Assembly (NCBI GenBank): GCA_038120765.1
Contig: JAYOMI010000001.1
Coordinates: 62,001-126,000, forward strand
Source of the DNA: CAXBCP01 sp038120765
GTDB taxonomy: Bacteria; Pseudomonadota; Alphaproteobacteria; MPNO01; UBA830
DNA: 64,000 nucleotides
Direction of reading: 5' to 3'
Both the position numbers and the translations under genes were made by a program. Each line of letters opens with the position of its first letter. Position 1 is the first letter of the stretch. Below are positions 51,348-59,940 of this stretch, one piece after another. The notes below the pieces were generated by a model. That model was given only the letters and a program-made list of their open reading frames with translations. It was not told the origin of the DNA and ran no database searches.

Positions 51348-52406
51348 ATGCTCATGGAATTGATCGATCGTACCGTCACGGAAGCGGCCCTTACCCGGTT
51401 TACCGCGAACCTCTTCATCGCGGCCGGCGTCCCCGAATCCGATGCCGATCTCATCGCCAGGGTGGTCGTCTGGTCGAACCTCCGCGGGGTGGATTCCCAT
51501 GGCGTTCTGCGCGTTCCGGGATACCTCGCGCGGCTCGGCAACGGCATTAACAATCCGATACCCGATTTCAAAATCCTGACCGATCTGCCCGCTGCCGCCG
51601 TGCTGGAGGCCGACCGCGCCTTCGGACAGGTCGCTTTGGGGCGTGCCTCGGCCATCGCCATCGACAAGGCCTCGACAGCGGGCATCGGCCTCTGCCTCGT
51701 GCGCCGGTCAACCCATATGGGCGCCATCGGCTATTTTGCGCTTGAAGCCGCGGCCGAAGGCATGGCGGGAATCGTCATCAATGTATCGCGCCCCAACATG
51801 GCCTATCCGGGCGCGCGCAGCGCCGGGCTTGCGACCAGCCCGATCGCCATCGCCGTCCCGGGTGCCACCCACGCGCCGCTGATGCTCGACATGGCGACCG
51901 CGACCAAGTCGATGGGCAAGATCCAGCTCGCGCGCGATACCGGCGAGCCGCTCGGAGAAGGCTGGGCGGTCGATGCCGACGGCAACCCGACGACCGACCC
52001 GCACAAAGCCGTGATCCCGACGGCGCTGGGCGGGCACAAGGGCGGGGGGATGTCGCTGATGTTCGAGTGCCTGACCAGCCTCATGGTCGGCAATCCCCTG
52101 ATCGCGCCGTTCATCGAAGGCGCCCCCGATGGCCGTCGCCACTCGCAGAACGGACTGGTGATCGCCATCGATATCTCGAAATTCGGCGATGTCGGCGACT
52201 ACGTGCGCGAGGTGGACCGGCTCGCCGCCGCAATCAAAACCCTGCCCCGCGCGGACGGGGTCGACGAAATTCTCGTGCCGGGCGAACGCGGCGACCGGGT
52301 GCTGGAAACAAGACGCGTGAACGGGATACCGCTGCCGGCGGGAACATGGACACGCCTCGCGGAGGCCGCGAAGCCGCTGGGCGTGGAGATGCCGGAGACG
52401 ATCTAG
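51348..52406 (+). CDS. Ldh-family NAD(P)-dependent malate/lactate/ureidoglycolate dehydrogenase
   Basis: A 352-residue member of the second malate/L-lactate dehydrogenase family, which includes ureidoglycolate, L-sulfolactate and 2,3-diketogulonate reductases. Characteristic lines are SNLRGVDSHGVLRVPGY with the catalytic His in RRSTHMGAIGYF, MLDMATATKSMGKIQLAR, and GGHKGGGMSLMFECL. No typical Rossmann glycine motif is expected. The first of two nearby Met codons was used. Its stop shares CTAG with the stop of the converging split TPP gene. With a ComDE-like decarboxylase next door, an L-sulfolactate role comes to mind, but there is no direct support. Confidence 0.86.
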   Translation: MLMELIDRTVTEAALTRFTANLFIAAGVPESDADLIARVVVWSNLRGVDSHGVLRVPGYLARLGNGINNPIPDFKILTDLPAAAVLEADRAFGQVALGRASAIAIDKASTAGIGLCLVRRSTHMGAIGYFALEAAAEGMAGIVINVSRPNMAYPGARSAGLATSPIAIAVPGATHAPLMLDMATATKSMGKIQLARDTGEPLGEGWAVDADGNPTTDPHKAVIPTALGGHKGGGMSLMFECLTSLMVGNPLIAPFIEGAPDGRRHSQNGLVIAIDISKFGDVGDYVREVDRLAAAIKTLPRADGVDEILVPGERGDRVLETRRVNGIPLPAGTWTRLAEAAKPLGVEMPETI

Positions 52407-52993
52407 CGCGCCGAAAACGCCCGCTTGAAAATCAGCCGGCATTCCGCGAGGTCCCAGTTCCGCTTATAGACCGTCGGTGCGCCCGGCATGACGCGCGCGC
52501 AGAGGAATCTCGGGGCCGGGGTATCCGTCAGGAATTTCGCCGCGGCCGGAATTTCATCGGGCGACGAGATCGTCATGACGGACGGTATCCCCGCCCCGTC
52601 GGCCATTTTCGCAAGATCGGTGCGGCGCGACGTGTGGCCGGGCTGGCCGCCGGTCTCCCCGTGCTGGCCGTTATCGACGCAGACGATGGTGAGGTTATCG
52701 GGCATCACCGACGCCACGGTCGCCAGCACACCGACATTCATCAGCAATTCGCCGTCGCCGGTGATCACGGCGACCTGCCGGTCGGGCGCCGACAGGGCCA
52801 TGCCGAGCCCCATGGCAACCGCCGCTCCCATCGCGCCGCCAAGGGTGATCAGGTTGTCGGCTTCCTGCGTCCATGCCGCCGAATCCTTCGCCGTGCCGGC
52901 GAGCCCTGCGAGCAGCAGGTAGTTTTCCGGATGCGGAAAAAGCTGCGGCAGCAGGGTCTTCCGGTCGATGGTGCTGTCGGGAAAATCCGTCAT
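52403..52993 (-). CDS. TPP-binding beta subunit of a split decarboxylase (ComE-like)
   Basis: A 196-residue C-terminal-type TPP domain. The cofactor motif GDGELLMNVGVLAT and the closing CVDNGQHGETGGQPGHT are present; GGAMGAAVAMGLGMAL comes before. It pairs with the PYR-domain subunit encoded directly upstream (one base between). Such split enzymes include sulfopyruvate decarboxylase (ComDE) and phosphonopyruvate decarboxylase; which keto acid is used here cannot be told. Confidence 0.83.
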   Translation of the reverse strand: MTDFPDSTIDRKTLLPQLFPHPENYLLLAGLAGTAKDSAAWTQEADNLITLGGAMGAAVAMGLGMALSAPDRQVAVITGDGELLMNVGVLATVASVMPDNLTIVCVDNGQHGETGGQPGHTSRRTDLAKMADGAGIPSVMTISSPDEIPAAAKFLTDTPAPRFLCARVMPGAPTVYKRNWDLAECRLIFKRAFSAR

Positions 52994-52994
52994 G

Positions 52995-53519
52995 TCAGAA
53001 CGCCTTCGCGCCGAGGAATTTCTGGGTCAGGATCAGCGCGACGCCCTGCCCGGCGACGTAGGAGGCAGAGATCGCGCTGTCGACCGCCTGTTCCAGTTCG
53101 TCATCGCGCTCCACCCGGATACACTGGATACCCATCGCTTCGAGCACCGGCACCACCGCCTGCCCCATCGGATACTGCCAAGGGTTCTGTTCGCCGTATT
53201 CGCCGCGCATGGTAACGATCATCAGCATCGGAAACCGGCCGCCCTGCACCAGCGAGAGCATGTTGGGCACGTTGCCGACGCCGGACGACTGCATCAGCAG
53301 CACGCCGCGGCCGCCGACCAGATCGGCCCCGGCACAGAGTGCGACGCCTTCCTGCTCGCTGGACAGCAGCACCGTACGGGTGCGGTTGTCTTCATCCGCC
53401 ATGTCGACGAGGACCGAATTGCCGAAATCCGGCACGTAGGAGAACAGCGTGACGCCGGCTCCTGCGAGCTTGTCGAAGATCAGCTTCGACCAGTCCTGCT
53501 GGGACATCGCGGCGCTCAT
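52995..53519 (-). CDS. PYR-domain alpha subunit of a split TPP decarboxylase (ComD-like)
   Basis: A 174-residue N-terminal-type TPP domain. It starts AAMSQQDWSKLIFDKLAGAG, and the catalytic Glu is in LLSSEQEGVALCAGADLVGG. The line LLMQSSGVGNVPNMLSL matches the SSGxGN motif of sulfopyruvate and phosphonopyruvate decarboxylases. It forms the active site with the downstream beta subunit. Its ATG overlaps the stop of the amidohydrolase gene (TCAT), so three genes are coupled. Confidence 0.83.
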   Translation of the reverse strand: MSAAMSQQDWSKLIFDKLAGAGVTLFSYVPDFGNSVLVDMADEDNRTRTVLLSSEQEGVALCAGADLVGGRGVLLMQSSGVGNVPNMLSLVQGGRFPMLMIVTMRGEYGEQNPWQYPMGQAVVPVLEAMGIQCIRVERDDELEQAVDSAISASYVAGQGVALILTQKFLGAKAF

Positions 53520-54391
53520 GCGTCGAAGCCGTAAAGAGATGCGGGATTGTCGACAAGTATCTGCCGGCGGGTCGCGTCATCCCCCGCCCAGTCCATGAAC
53601 TGGTCGAACAGGTCCGTATCGTTCGGCATCGGGTAATCCCACAATATCGGATGCGGCCAGTTCGTGCCCCAGATGACCCGGTCCGTCCGCGCCTCTATCA
53701 TCGCCCGGGCAATCGGGGTCATGTCGTCATAGGGCGGGCCGAGGTCCGATAGGCGGTACCAGCTCGCAACCTTGCCCCAGACATGATCTGTCTCCCGCAT
53801 CAGCCGCAACAGCGCCTGAAAACCGGGATATTCCACACCCTGCCCGCCGCGCACCCGGCCGAGGTGATCGATCACGACCGGCACCGGCAGGTTGCGAAGC
53901 AGGTCTTCGAGCGCCGCGATTTCCCCGGAATCGTTCACATGCAGGACGATATGCCAGCCGAGATCCCTGATACGGCTCGCCATCGGCATGAGCTGGTCCG
54001 ACCCGACCGCACCCTTCAGCATCGTGGACAGCCGGATACCCCGCATGCCGCCAGCGTCGAGCTTTTCCAGACCGGCGTCGGCGATATCGGGGTCGACCAC
54101 CGCGATGCCGCGCAGCCGGTCCGGCGCGGTGGCGATGCCGTCAAGCGACGCGCGGTTGTCGGACCCGTGGGCGCTGCCATGGACGATGACGCCGCGATCC
54201 AGCCCCAGCATGTCGAGCAAAGCCAGATAGGTCTCGATCCCGGCATCCGGCGGCGTGTAGCCGCGGCCCTCCGAATAGGGAAACCGGCACGCCGGCCCGA
54301 ACACATGCGCCTGGGTGCAACACGCGCCCGCCGGCGGCCGGATTCTCGGTGGCCGGAAGTTGTAGTCAGGTCCCGGACACGGGCGCGTCAT
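53516..54391 (-). CDS. LigI-like amidohydrolase-family (2-pyrone-4,6-dicarboxylate lactonase-type) protein
   Basis: A 291-residue TIM barrel close to LigI and related lactonases. The family's opening is usually GACDTHxHVFGP; here it is GACCTQAHVFGP with FPYSEGRGYTPPDAG following, so the expected Asp is Cys25 and the first His is Gln27, while His29 stays. Other active-site parts (VIDHLGRV, VWGTNWPHP, VDNPASLYGF) are normal. LigI works without a metal, and the change may shift or reduce activity. It overlaps the split TPP gene pair and follows the PNPOx-like gene by seven bases. Confidence 0.82.
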   Translation of the reverse strand: MTRPCPGPDYNFRPPRIRPPAGACCTQAHVFGPACRFPYSEGRGYTPPDAGIETYLALLDMLGLDRGVIVHGSAHGSDNRASLDGIATAPDRLRGIAVVDPDIADAGLEKLDAGGMRGIRLSTMLKGAVGSDQLMPMASRIRDLGWHIVLHVNDSGEIAALEDLLRNLPVPVVIDHLGRVRGGQGVEYPGFQALLRLMRETDHVWGKVASWYRLSDLGPPYDDMTPIARAMIEARTDRVIWGTNWPHPILWDYPMPNDTDLFDQFMDWAGDDATRRQILVDNPASLYGFDA

Positions 54392-54398
54392 TGCCCTT

Positions 54399-54884
54399 TC
54401 AGTCCGCGTCCCAGGGCAGCGAATTGCCGATCCAGTGGGTCAGCGTGTCGACGTCTTCGGGCTCGTAGACATGCCGTGGCGGTGTCTCGAATGTGGATTC
54501 AGGCTTGATGCGAATGACGCAGCGCTGCTCTTCCGCCGCGAGCTTCCGAAGCTTTACCCGTTCCGGCTCGGGCATCGGCTTTTCGGCCATCAGTTCGCAG
54601 ATAGCGATCAGCAGGTCGTCGCCGCCCTCTTCCTCGACCACGGCATTTCCGTAAACGGTGATGTAGGTCGGCGGCCAGTTTTCATCGAGCACGCAGAGCG
54701 ACACCCGGCCGTCGCGCGCAACGGCCTTTGGCTTGGCACGTCCGAGCATGGACGAGACGAGGATGTCCTCGCCGTCCATCACGTAATAGACGCAGGACAT
54801 GGAGGGCCCATGCGCCTTTCTTGGATAGCCGAATATACAGGTTCTGTGCGTACGTACGAATTCCCGGCGTTCTGCTCCGTTCAT
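54399..54884 (-). CDS. Pyridoxamine 5'-phosphate oxidase-like FMN/F420-binding protein
   Basis: A 161-residue split-barrel flavin protein. Family features are THRTCIFGYPRKAHGPSMSC (start of the barrel) and ISLLGR-like VSSMLGRAKPKAVARDGRVS, then YITVYGNAVVEEE. These bind FMN or F420 and act on small substrates or protect cofactors. It belongs to the same strand and likely the same transcript as ubiD (28 bases upstream) and the LigI-like gene. Function not defined. Confidence 0.75.
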   Translation of the reverse strand: MNGAERREFVRTHRTCIFGYPRKAHGPSMSCVYYVMDGEDILVSSMLGRAKPKAVARDGRVSLCVLDENWPPTYITVYGNAVVEEEGGDDLLIAICELMAEKPMPEPERVKLRKLAAEEQRCVIRIKPESTFETPPRHVYEPEDVDTLTHWIGNSLPWDAD

Positions 54885-54912
54885 GGTTCCATCCCTTTAT
54901 TGTTGTACTGGA

Positions 54913-56583
54913 TTATCTTTTCTTCCACTCGGTCTCGTCTTCCCAGCCCTCTTCCACATCGCGGACAGAGGTTTCAGGTGTCACGTTGGCCGGCACCTGG
55001 CGCTGCAGGGTCCGTCTGCCGTTTTCGGGCCAGTCACCCGCGGCGGCGCGCTCGGCGGCATCGGTCCATGCCTGGGACCAGTCGCCCAGCGAATAGCCGT
55101 ACCACGGCGATTCGGGACGCAGTTCCGGCAGTCCGAGCTTGTCCCACAACACCTTGCCCGCTTCCATATAGGGTTTCGTCGGCAGGGCCAGCGGCGGCAT
55201 GGGCGATTTCATCGTCGCATCGATCAGCAACGTTGAATCCTCTTCGCCGGAGCTTTCCCGTTTCGGCCCGTGGCCCTGGCCGCGATGACGCAACACTTCG
55301 ACGTCTTCGGCGGGATTAAGACGGTAGCCCATCGCCCACAGGATCGCATCGGCGTTGTCGGCGTCGATGTCCTCGTTCACGGCAATGGTGATCTTCCCGC
55401 AATCGCCCTTGAAACTGGCGGCGCCATAAAGCGCGCGCCACACTTCGGTGCGCGGGGTTTCGGGGTCCAGCGTGATAATGGTAACGCGCAGCAGGCCGGT
55501 CAGCGGCTCGTGCAGCTGGACTTTTTTCACGCCCTTGATGCCAAGGTGATCCGTCAGGTGGGCCTTGAACAGCGGCTCGTAGGCGACCCGCTTGATGACG
55601 GAGCTCTCTGACGGCGCCACCTGCGAGATATAGGACGGGATAACAGCATCCTTGCGATGCGTGATGGCCGTCACCTTCATCGGCAGGTTCAGTTCTTCCA
55701 GCGCGACATGGCCATGGCTCTCGCCGAATGGACCTTCGGGCTCCAGCATGTCGGTATCGACATAGCCTTCGATCACAACTTCCGCCTCGGCCGGTACCAG
55801 CAGGTCGACGGTCCGTGCGCGCACGACATTGATCGGCTCACCGGCGAGCCCGCCGGCGACATCCAGTTCTTCCATACCGATCGGCAGCTTCTGCGGCCCC
55901 ATGAAAGCGACATAGGGCGGGCAGCCGACAACGATCGCACAGGGCAGCTTTTCGCCACGGGCCTTGTGTGTCTTCCAGTGCATGTATCCTTCGGCCCCGC
56001 CGACCCGCGTTGCCATGCGGACAACCAGCCGGTCGGACGATTTGAGGCCCGCGCGATAGGTACCCATATTCTGGGTGCCGGTATCGGGGTTCTTGGTAAT
56101 GACGTTCGTTGCGGCCAGCGTCGGTGTGGAATCGAAGCCTGGGGTCGACAGGGGCACCGGCAGGCGCACCAGCCCGCCGTCTTCAGCCAGCAGGTCTTCG
56201 CCCTCGATGATCACGTCATGGCACGGCGCCTCGTTCACGAGGCGCGGCTTCACCGGATTGGCAATTGCATAAGACCATTTGGCGGCGATGCCATCCACCG
56301 TCGTATCCATGCCCGTTGCATAGATATCCTGGTTCGCGGCAAGCGCGCCGATTACGACGGGTATATCGTATTGGCGGCCCTTTGAATCGGTCGGATTGTT
56401 GAACAGGAACGCTTTGCGTTGATCTTCGCGCAGGCCGCCGCGGAACTGCCAGCGGACGAGCGCCGACATTTCAGTGTCCTTGTTGACGGGTTCATCGACG
56501 ACATACAAAAGACCGCGCGCTTTGAGCTCCTCGATATGCTCATGAAGATCCCGGTATGCGCGTTTGCCTGTGGAGGCGTCCAT
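54913..56583 (-). CDS. UbiD-family prenylated-FMN decarboxylase
   Basis: A 556-residue member, longer than the one at 7673. The central region EGPFGESHGHVALEE holds the catalytic glutamate, with GCPPYVAFMGPQKLPIGMEE and the RVAYEPLFKAHLTDHLGIKG stretch typical of larger UbiD subgroups (phenylphosphate, gallate or pyrrole carboxylate types). It would need prenylated FMN from UbiX. It leads a minus-strand unit with the PNPOx-like, LigI-like and split TPP genes. A C-terminal extension rich in charged residues (SVRDVEEGWEDETEWKKR) is unusual. Confidence 0.86.
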   Translation of the reverse strand: MDASTGKRAYRDLHEHIEELKARGLLYVVDEPVNKDTEMSALVRWQFRGGLREDQRKAFLFNNPTDSKGRQYDIPVVIGALAANQDIYATGMDTTVDGIAAKWSYAIANPVKPRLVNEAPCHDVIIEGEDLLAEDGGLVRLPVPLSTPGFDSTPTLAATNVITKNPDTGTQNMGTYRAGLKSSDRLVVRMATRVGGAEGYMHWKTHKARGEKLPCAIVVGCPPYVAFMGPQKLPIGMEELDVAGGLAGEPINVVRARTVDLLVPAEAEVVIEGYVDTDMLEPEGPFGESHGHVALEELNLPMKVTAITHRKDAVIPSYISQVAPSESSVIKRVAYEPLFKAHLTDHLGIKGVKKVQLHEPLTGLLRVTIITLDPETPRTEVWRALYGAASFKGDCGKITIAVNEDIDADNADAILWAMGYRLNPAEDVEVLRHRGQGHGPKRESSGEEDSTLLIDATMKSPMPPLALPTKPYMEAGKVLWDKLGLPELRPESPWYGYSLGDWSQAWTDAAERAAAGDWPENGRRTLQRQVPANVTPETSVRDVEEGWEDETEWKKR

Positions 56584-56723
56584 TTAGCTTTACTCCCTTC
56601 AAGTCCGACCGCCTTTATGCCACGGCGGCGCACGAAAGGAAAAACGCAAATACGGATAACTTCCTATGGGGTCAGAACGGTCAGCAGCAGCCAATGCCGC
56701 GCCAGAGTCTGCCGGTCCGAAGA

Positions 56724-57389
56724 TCAGCCCCGCATCACGGGATTGAGGAATCTGCCGATGGGTCCGGTCAGTCTGGTAGGTCCGTTGCGGACAGTCAGAC
56801 AGAGGCACGGCCCGTCACTATCGGCGACCGGCGCATGGTCCGTGGCGCTGTCCGCGACAGACACATCTCCCTTGCCATAGTGATCGTCGCCGTCGGCGTA
56901 ACCGCCGCTGAGGACGAGGGTAAATTCATCGCCCCGATGGGTGTGCGACGGCACTTTCTGGCCGGCGCGAATCCGCAAAAGCGAAATACGGACATCGTCT
57001 TCCCGGACCAGGCTCGCTTCCTCGATCCCCCGAGCCGTCTGCTTCCAGTCGAGATCGGACAGGCTGCGGTCGAGATAGGAGCGCAGCGGCGGCGGGATGA
57101 CTTCAAGCGTGTCGCGGTCGAATTCGATCAACGGCGCAGCATCTTCCGAACCGTCTTCTTCTGCGGCGCTGTCGATCCTCGCCAGGACGGCATCCAGCGC
57201 ATCCGGCGAGAGGGCTTCAACGTCGCCGTCCTCCAGGAGGACCGCACTGACGGTCTCGAACGTTTCGACGCGATCGCGGCATTCCGCGCAGATCGCCAGA
57301 TGGCTGCCGACAACCAGCGNNNNNNNNNNCGGCAGGCTGCCATTTGCATATTCAACCAGAAATTCATCTGACAGGTGATGTGTAATCAT
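56724..57389 (-). CDS. chrR: ChrR-type cupin anti-sigma factor, with N gap
   Basis: A protein of about 221 residues that holds the ECF sigma factor inactive until singlet oxygen or organic peroxide stress. The zinc-binding anti-sigma domain has MITHHLSDEF and SHLAICAECRDRVE, giving the H-x3-C-x2-C triad. The C-terminal cupin domain keeps HTHRGDEFTLVLSGGYAD and the second His in DHAPVADSDG. The N run at 57320-57329 falls between GSLP and LVVGSHL, and the frame continues across ten bases, so the deposited length may be close to correct. It overlaps the sigma gene by ATGA. Confidence 0.88.
   Translation of the reverse strand: MITHHLSDEFLVEYANGSLPXXXXLVVGSHLAICAECRDRVETFETVSAVLLEDGDVEALSPDALDAVLARIDSAAEEDGSEDAAPLIEFDRDTLEVIPPPLRSYLDRSLSDLDWKQTARGIEEASLVREDDVRISLLRIRAGQKVPSHTHRGDEFTLVLSGGYADGDDHYGKGDVSVADSATDHAPVADSDGPCLCLTVRNGPTRLTGPIGRFLNPVMRG
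57320..57329. other. 10-base N gap inside chrR
   Basis: The reading frame is kept if ten bases (3n+1) are present, equivalent to three or four residues between GSLP and LVVGSH, as in relatives. Unlike the other gaps, there is no sign of overlap. Confidence 0.85.
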
Positions 57390-57991
57390 AACTCTTCTCC
57401 GGACAACTGTTCTCTCAGACGGCGCATCGCAATGCGCAGACGCGATTTGACAGTGCCAAGCGGCATATCGAGTTCTGCGGCGATCGCCTGATGTGTCATT
57501 TCTTCGTAAAAAGCTTTCTGGACCAGCAGAAGCTGCTCCTCCGGAAGCGTCTTTATGTATTCCCGAATAATCTGCGCACGTTCGCCTTCCGTGTAGACCT
57601 GCTCTCCATCGGGCTGGGCCGAAATATTCTGGAAAAACGGATCCTCCGGGTCCAGCGGCGCCCGTTTTTCACGGCGCAGAAGGTCGATGCGCCGGTTTCG
57701 TGCGATCGTGTATATCCAGGTGGACGGCGATGCTTTCGCCGGGTCGAACTGCTCGGCCTTGCGCCAGACCAGCACCATCGCTTCCTGCATCACTTCTTCG
57801 GCTTCCTGCACGCCCGCACCGCCCTTGATGAGCACGGCTTTCAGCCGGGGCGCATAGAACCTGAACAGGTCCTCGAAGGCCTGGCGGTCCTTCCGCTCGG
57901 CGATAGCGCGGATACAATCCGTCATATGCTTCATGTCGGCGCTTTTTCCCGGTGTTTTCCCGCCGGATTCTACACCAGGTTTACTCGTCAT
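57386..57991 (-). CDS. rpoE: ECF sigma factor of the RpoE-ChrR group
   Basis: A 201-residue sigma-70 family factor of the ECF class. Region 2 includes LFRFYAPRLKAVLIKGGAG, EEVMQEAMVLVWRKAEQFD and TIARNRRIDLLRREKRA; region 4 has KAFYEEMTHQAIAAELDM then LGTVKSRLRIAMRRLREQL. Together with the overlapping chrR gene this is the photo-oxidative stress pair known from Rhodobacter. The start at 57991 is one choice; Met at 57934 is also possible. About 270 bases upstream separate it from the fasciclin gene, and I found no clear RpoE-type promoter there. Confidence 0.9.
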   Translation of the reverse strand: MTSKPGVESGGKTPGKSADMKHMTDCIRAIAERKDRQAFEDLFRFYAPRLKAVLIKGGAGVQEAEEVMQEAMVLVWRKAEQFDPAKASPSTWIYTIARNRRIDLLRREKRAPLDPEDPFFQNISAQPDGEQVYTEGERAQIIREYIKTLPEEQLLLVQKAFYEEMTHQAIAAELDMPLGTVKSRLRIAMRRLREQLSGEEL

Positions 57992-58212
57992 GTTCGGATG
58001 GAACCCCCTCGAATCAGCGACTGGTAGTGCTGCGACGGACAACCCCGAGATCGCAGGGTTATTTCTCGCAGTTGAATACATTAACATCTGCATAGGCCAA
58101 AAAGTCCTTAATGTCTCGGCTGCAGTCATCCCCCGTAGCCGGACTCCACAGTTTTTCGCGTCGTTTGAAGGGTTACGCCGCAACGGTGCGCTTGGATTTC
58201 GAGAACTGTGCG

Positions 58213-58240
58213 AAAAAATGGCCCCGCCGAAGCGGGGCCA
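58213..58240 (-). terminator. Terminator after the fasciclin gene
   Basis: A nine-base stem TGGCCCCGC/GCGGGGCCA (58219-58227 with 58232-58240) and CGAA tetraloop, followed on the minus strand by CATTTTTTCG. It starts 22 bases after the fasciclin stop and separates that gene from the sigma gene. Confidence 0.85.
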
Positions 58241-58261
58241 GTGTTTATCGACGTGAAAGGC

Positions 58262-58753
58262 TTACTCCTGGGGGGGAAGGATAACCTTGTCGATAACGTG
58301 AATGACGCCATTCGATGCAGCGATATCGGCGGTCACGACATTCGCGTCGTTGATCATGACGCCGGACATGGCGTTCACGCTGACCTGTCCGCCCTGAACG
58401 GTTGCGACACTGAGCTTCTTGCCGGCAATGTCGCCCGACATCACTTTTCCGGGGATCACGTGATAGGTCAGGATAGCGACCAGTTTGCTCTTGTTTTCGG
58501 GCTTGAGAAGGGATTCAACGGTACCCTCAGGCAGTTTCGCAAAGGCTTCATCGGTCGGCGCGAAAACTGTAAACGGCCCGGTACCCTTCAGGGTATCGAC
58601 AAGGCCGGCCACGGTAACGGCTGCGACAAGCGTTTTGAACTGGCCGGCGCTGACGGCGGTATCGACAATATCGGCGGCCTTCGCGGGAAGCGACACGACG
58701 GCGAGCGTCATCGCGATTGCTGTCGCTCCAAGCATAGATTTAAAATTCTTCAT
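58262..58753 (-). CDS. Secreted fasciclin-domain protein
   Basis: A 163-residue exported protein. A signal peptide (MLGATAIAMTLAVVSLPAKA, cleavage after AKAA) precedes one FAS1 domain with the H1 and H2 motifs: GPFTVFAPTDEAFAKLP and VIHVIDKVILPP, plus YHVIPGKVMSGDI in the middle. Fasciclin proteins mediate adhesion or are stress induced in bacteria; in several alphaproteobacteria they belong to the RpoE-ChrR regulon, which would fit the location, but this is only a suggestion. GGAGA lies seven bases before the ATG. Confidence 0.88.
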   Translation of the reverse strand: MKNFKSMLGATAIAMTLAVVSLPAKAADIVDTAVSAGQFKTLVAAVTVAGLVDTLKGTGPFTVFAPTDEAFAKLPEGTVESLLKPENKSKLVAILTYHVIPGKVMSGDIAGKKLSVATVQGGQVSVNAMSGVMINDANVVTADIAASNGVIHVIDKVILPPQE

Positions 58754-58977
58754 CGTTCTCTCCAGATATAAAAATAATAATGAGAGAGTAGTGGATTTCT
58801 CCCGGCACTAGAAAGGTTTTTTATTTTCCTATCCGATGTTAAAATTTTACGTCAGCTTTTTTTGTTTGGATTTCGAAAAAATAATATTTACGAAAAAAAA
58901 TCGAACCTGGCTCTGACGCCGACCGTCCCGCCACTCTCGTCACAATCCGAAAGCCTCGTATATCGGCGGCAGTTATA

Positions 58978-59020
58978 CGGGCCGGCCATTGAGCCGGATT
59001 TCGCCCGGCCCGGTATTTTT
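58978..59020 (+). terminator. Weak plus-strand hairpin with U tract beside the GST gene
   Basis: An eight-base stem (58978-58985 with 59005-59012), about 19-base loop, followed by GTATTTTT. No plus-strand gene precedes it, so it may be chance, or end a short unannotated RNA from the A/T-rich stretch 58790-58900. Confidence 0.3.
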
Positions 59021-59024
59021 CAGG

Positions 59025-59819
59025 TCAGTCCATACCGCAGGCGGCGAGAAGCTGTGGCCCGCCGGACGCGCCGTTGCGCACCAGGTTTTCGCGCGATTCC
59101 GCGGGGAGATGTTCTTCGATGCCGGGATGAAAACTGGCGCGCGCCCGGATACGGTCGAACCAGTCGGTGACATTGGGCAGAGAGTTCCGCCACATCGCAT
59201 CCATGTTCAGCATGTGCAGGCGGTTTACATAGGGTACGACGCCGATGTCGGCGAGCGAAAAGGTCTCTCCCGCCAGCCAGGGGCCATCGGACAGCGCCGT
59301 ATCCATCTGTTTCAACGCCTTGGCGTAAACACGCACCGCTTCCTGAACGCTCGCCGAATCGACGCCCTTGTGAATCCAGCCGTGACGCCGCTCGCGGCTC
59401 ACAAGATCGGGGGCATCTTCGATAAAGCGCCGCGTATTCTCCTCGCCCTTGGCCATCACCGTGTGGCGGTGCGAGACGGTAAAGGTGATATCGATAATAT
59501 TTGGGTGCAGCGCCTCGTCGACAACCTTGGTCCAGATGCGCATCCTCGCACGTCCCGCCGCATCCGCGGGTCGGCGCGGAACTTCCGGAAAAACATCCTC
59601 CAGGTATTCGCAGATGACCGTCGATTCCGTCACCACGATTCCGTCATGCACGATCGTCGGGACAACCCCCTTGGGATTGAGCTTCAGATAGGCGGGATCG
59701 AACTGATCGCCGGCCAGGATGTCCAGATAGTGGCCGTGCCAGGGAATGTCTTTTTCCGCGAGCAGGATACGCACCTTCGCGGCGCATACGGACGATCCGT
59801 TGTGGTAGAGTTCAAGCAT
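59025..59819 (-). CDS. Glutathione S-transferase
   Basis: A 264-residue GST. The thioredoxin-like domain has YHNGSSVCAAKVRILLAEK at the start, the cis-proline line KLNPKGVVPTIVHDG, and the glutathione-contact ESTVICEYLEDVFPE. The C-terminal helical domain has PWLAGETFSLADIGVVPY, with the N-capping Ser-x-x-Asp. The catalytic position near residues 8-11 is Ser/Ser/Cys, compatible with a serine or cysteine type. A close relative is at 62697 on the other strand (both begin MLELYH and share DPAYLKLNPKGVVPT). Substrate unknown. Confidence 0.88.
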   Translation of the reverse strand: MLELYHNGSSVCAAKVRILLAEKDIPWHGHYLDILAGDQFDPAYLKLNPKGVVPTIVHDGIVVTESTVICEYLEDVFPEVPRRPADAAGRARMRIWTKVVDEALHPNIIDITFTVSHRHTVMAKGEENTRRFIEDAPDLVSRERRHGWIHKGVDSASVQEAVRVYAKALKQMDTALSDGPWLAGETFSLADIGVVPYVNRLHMLNMDAMWRNSLPNVTDWFDRIRARASFHPGIEEHLPAESRENLVRNGASGGPQLLAACGMD

Positions 59820-59940
59820 CGCGATTATCCCTTGCGGCAGCCATGATACTAGCGTGATGAAAGGCGGAATTCGAGGGACCGGCGATCTTTCGGCCCGGAA
59901 CATGTTGGCCTTCAAACCACCAGCACAAATCCGCAAGAAC

